NCBI RefSeq assembly: GCF_001039355.2 | Contig: NW_019775423.1 | Span: 124,001-188,000 of the forward strand | Origin: Lingula anatina | Taxonomy: Eukaryota; Brachiopoda; Lingulata; Lingulida; Lingulidae | DNA length: 64,000 nt | Direction: 5' to 3' | Part shown: positions 62,601-64,000 of the stretch, in pieces | How the letters are laid out: each line of letters starts with the position of its first letter | Position numbering within the stretch: position 1 is the first letter of the stretch | Made by a program: the position numbers and the translations under genes | Notes under the pieces: generated by a model | Seen by the model: only the letters and a program-made list of their open reading frames with translations | Database searches by the model: none | Told to the model about the DNA's origin: nothing

Positions 62601-62794
62601 TATCTGAAAAGTGACAGAATATGTGTGAATAACATGATCAGTGATCTTCAAATGATACCTGTTATATTAAGATATGATGTGATGTCCTGAAACTGTCCTC
62701 TGCTGTTGACATTATTTTTTACATTATATCTCTCTGTTAGCATAAATGGATGCTGAATCATGCCATCATAAATTCTGTATGAGTTTGTATTCAC
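56675..62794 (-). CDS. Ig-superfamily surface protein, 3' portion, Thr-rich stalk and probable GPI tail
   Basis: Nine frame-compatible exons: 62794-62659, 62372-62295, 61762-61568, 61346-61182, 60679-60492, 60130-60004, 58688-58476, 57573-57511 and 56787-56675. The first two encode the second half of an Ig domain (ITAVQPEDAGAIGCRV, the D-x-G-x-x-x-C signature). The next two encode a second Ig domain (LECEVKAIGTSPKV to KLRCVASAP). The next two encode a third (FSIVCHVLS, ITWSF, then FRDYRLVVANEEG, in which the usual Cys is Val). A 71-codon Thr/Ser-rich exon forms a mucin-like stalk. The last exon ends in a 27-residue segment with a hydrophobic core (GLTVWSSLLVLCTCFL) directly before the stop, as in GPI-anchor signals. 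Extracellular adhesion or recognition is inferred. The 5' end, with signal peptide, was not found and presumably lies further right. Confidence 0.7.
58476..58688 (-). other. Thr-rich cassette exon of the Ig gene
   Basis: Acceptor CTTTTGTTGCAG and donor AATGAAG before GTAGACC. The 213 bases enter and leave in phase 1, so the exon can be included or skipped without shifting the frame. It encodes runs of Thr and Ser with an NKTSS N-glycosylation site. Phase 1 joins on both sides match exon 60130-60004 and exon 57573-57511. Confidence 0.6.
58689..60003 (-). other. Ig-gene intron, no gene seen
   Basis: AT-rich, with a TG-rich microsatellite near 58862-58890 and A-rich runs. Short open frames here have no homology I recognise. 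Confidence 0.45.
60451..60487. repeat. (ACAAT)n pentanucleotide repeat at a splice donor
   Basis: About seven tandem units. On the minus strand the repeat starts inside the donor of exon 60679-60492, which reads GTGAGT then ATTGT repeats. Confidence 0.95.
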
Positions 62795-64000
62795 CTGTAA
62801 ATAATTATAGTCTATATTTGATAGAAAAATAAAAGTGAATGTATCTAATTCTTTTGTCAAATTAATTTCAAAACACAATGTGAATGAAACATCTTAAAAT
62901 GTAGACATATTTGCAAAATATAAAACATGGTAAGCTATATGTTTGTTATCATATATTGCAACAGAACTGGAAAATATACAAATAACATCAATTTCTACAT
63001 GTATTGAAATTCGTGAACACAGTACTGAATCTAAATTATGTCCCAGTATGTTATTACACCTCTACTGTTTTAAGCGCTACAGTCATTTTTTTTTCTTACA
63101 GGGTTTTGACTGAAAGTCTTTCATCATAAATCTTGTTACATTAGAAACACTTCAGGAAAACTAAAAAACAGACCCTTGCTGGAGGTGAAATCTAGGCAAA
63201 AACATGAAGCTGCAAACTCTGTATTGCAATCTTTAAATTTAAGCATTTTAAACCATGTGAAAATATGCTCCACCTGCCCTTCATTGCAGCCCAAAGATGG
63301 GTTTATGGCCGTGGCTACTTCAAGCCCTTCACATGTGTGGTCATTTAGTCAGACTGTCACCTGCACTAATCATGACTCATATCAAGAATGCTCATGTGTA
63401 TAAATATATAAATGATTTTTCACTTTTCATTTAACATCTTTGACCTTTTGAAAGATAATTTTTTACTATCTTACACAAATAAATGTACCCATCAACAATT
63501 TCCAAAAATACAAAACCTTTTCTGTACATAATGGTGCAAATCCTGAAAAAGTTCATGAAAAAGATACTGGCCATGATTCAGGTTGTACCAGCGGAAAAAA
63601 GTGCACATACAACTACATGGTGCATTTAATCAGTAGCAGACCCACCCAGCTACAGAGAAGTAAAGGGCAGAGTAATTTGAGCCAGAAACAAACTAAAAAC
63701 CTCCAGGAATCTTCTGTTGTCAAATCAGCTGGAGGCTTTACAAACACTGATGAAAGGAATAACTCTACCTATAAGAATTGTGCAAGGTTAAATGCCAAGT
63801 TAAATTGAGTCCAATCAAGTGGTGTGCCAATAATTTCCCTTTGTCAAATTGATTTCTATGACATGATCTTCAAGTAGGTTAAAGAAAAGTTACTAAATTT
63901 CTAATATCATACAAAAACATAGGCAAACCATGTGGTCAGCTTTGATAAGACTACTACTGCAGAAGTATTAATAATTATTTTCATTTAACATGAACAATTC
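62795..64000. other. Upstream intron of the Ig gene, no exon identified
   Basis: The exon at 62794 starts in the middle of an Ig domain, so its upstream partner should lie to the right. I could not find a convincing minus-strand exon with a Cys and a phase-compatible donor before the window ends. Confidence 0.4.

Noticed and set aside
63176-63403. Cys-containing plus-strand frame resembling a sushi-type module
   Set aside because: Cys spacing does not fit a CCP domain and no paired splice sites were found.

Overview
This window is animal nuclear DNA. Every gene is split by GT-AG introns, the sequence is AT-rich and mostly CpG-poor, introns are a few hundred bases to about 2 kb, and MITE-like elements and simple repeats sit inside introns. 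Gene content (an A20/TNFAIP3-type protein, CPAP/CENPJ, FAAH2, a clustered Ig-superfamily gene) and compact introns suggest an invertebrate bilaterian, possibly a lophotrochozoan; the sequence does not fix the species. A single N at 25077 shows it is a draft scaffold.

Layout, left to right: (1) 1-3.1 kb, a gene-free block with clearly more CpG than the rest. (2) 4140-4952 (+), the last coding exon of an Orange-domain (probably bHLH-Orange) repressor with its 3'UTR. (3) 12415-8022 (-), a complete seven-coding-exon FAAH2-type amidase. (4) 13.8-13.95 kb, a compact bidirectional promoter between FAAH2 and the A20 gene, carrying a consensus palindromic NF-kB site. (5) 16608-21820 (+), an A20-like OTU deubiquitinase with about twelve A20 zinc fingers and one frameshift, with a LINE relic and two MITE-like repeats in its introns. 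(6) 21.08-29.10 kb, a head-to-tail copy of about 4 kb joined at the N, most likely two alleles placed in series by the assembler; each copy holds the last A20 exon and a 2.9 kb terminal-inverted-repeat element. (7) 36900-30425 (-), a CCR4/Angel-like EEP nuclease with a long basic disordered N-terminus and three tandem homologous terminal exons that look like alternative C-termini. (8) 40124-38406 (-), a conserved uncharacterised 331-residue protein. (9) 41.1 kb, a bidirectional promoter with YY1 and ETS motifs. (10) 41933-53137 (+), complete CPAP/SAS-4 (CENPJ), 23 coding exons, 1486 residues. (11) 62794-56675 (-), the 3' part of an Ig-superfamily gene with a Thr-rich cassette exon and a hydrophobic, probably GPI-anchoring, tail; its 5' end lies outside the part I can read.

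The genes do not form one pathway. The most notable local logic is the A20 gene: the family is a negative feedback regulator of NF-kB, and here its promoter carries a kB site. All exon boundaries were placed by eye from splice consensus, reading-frame continuity and family similarity; the reconstructed FAAH2, EEP nuclease, 331-aa and CPAP reading frames close without a break, while A20 closes only after allowing one extra base.
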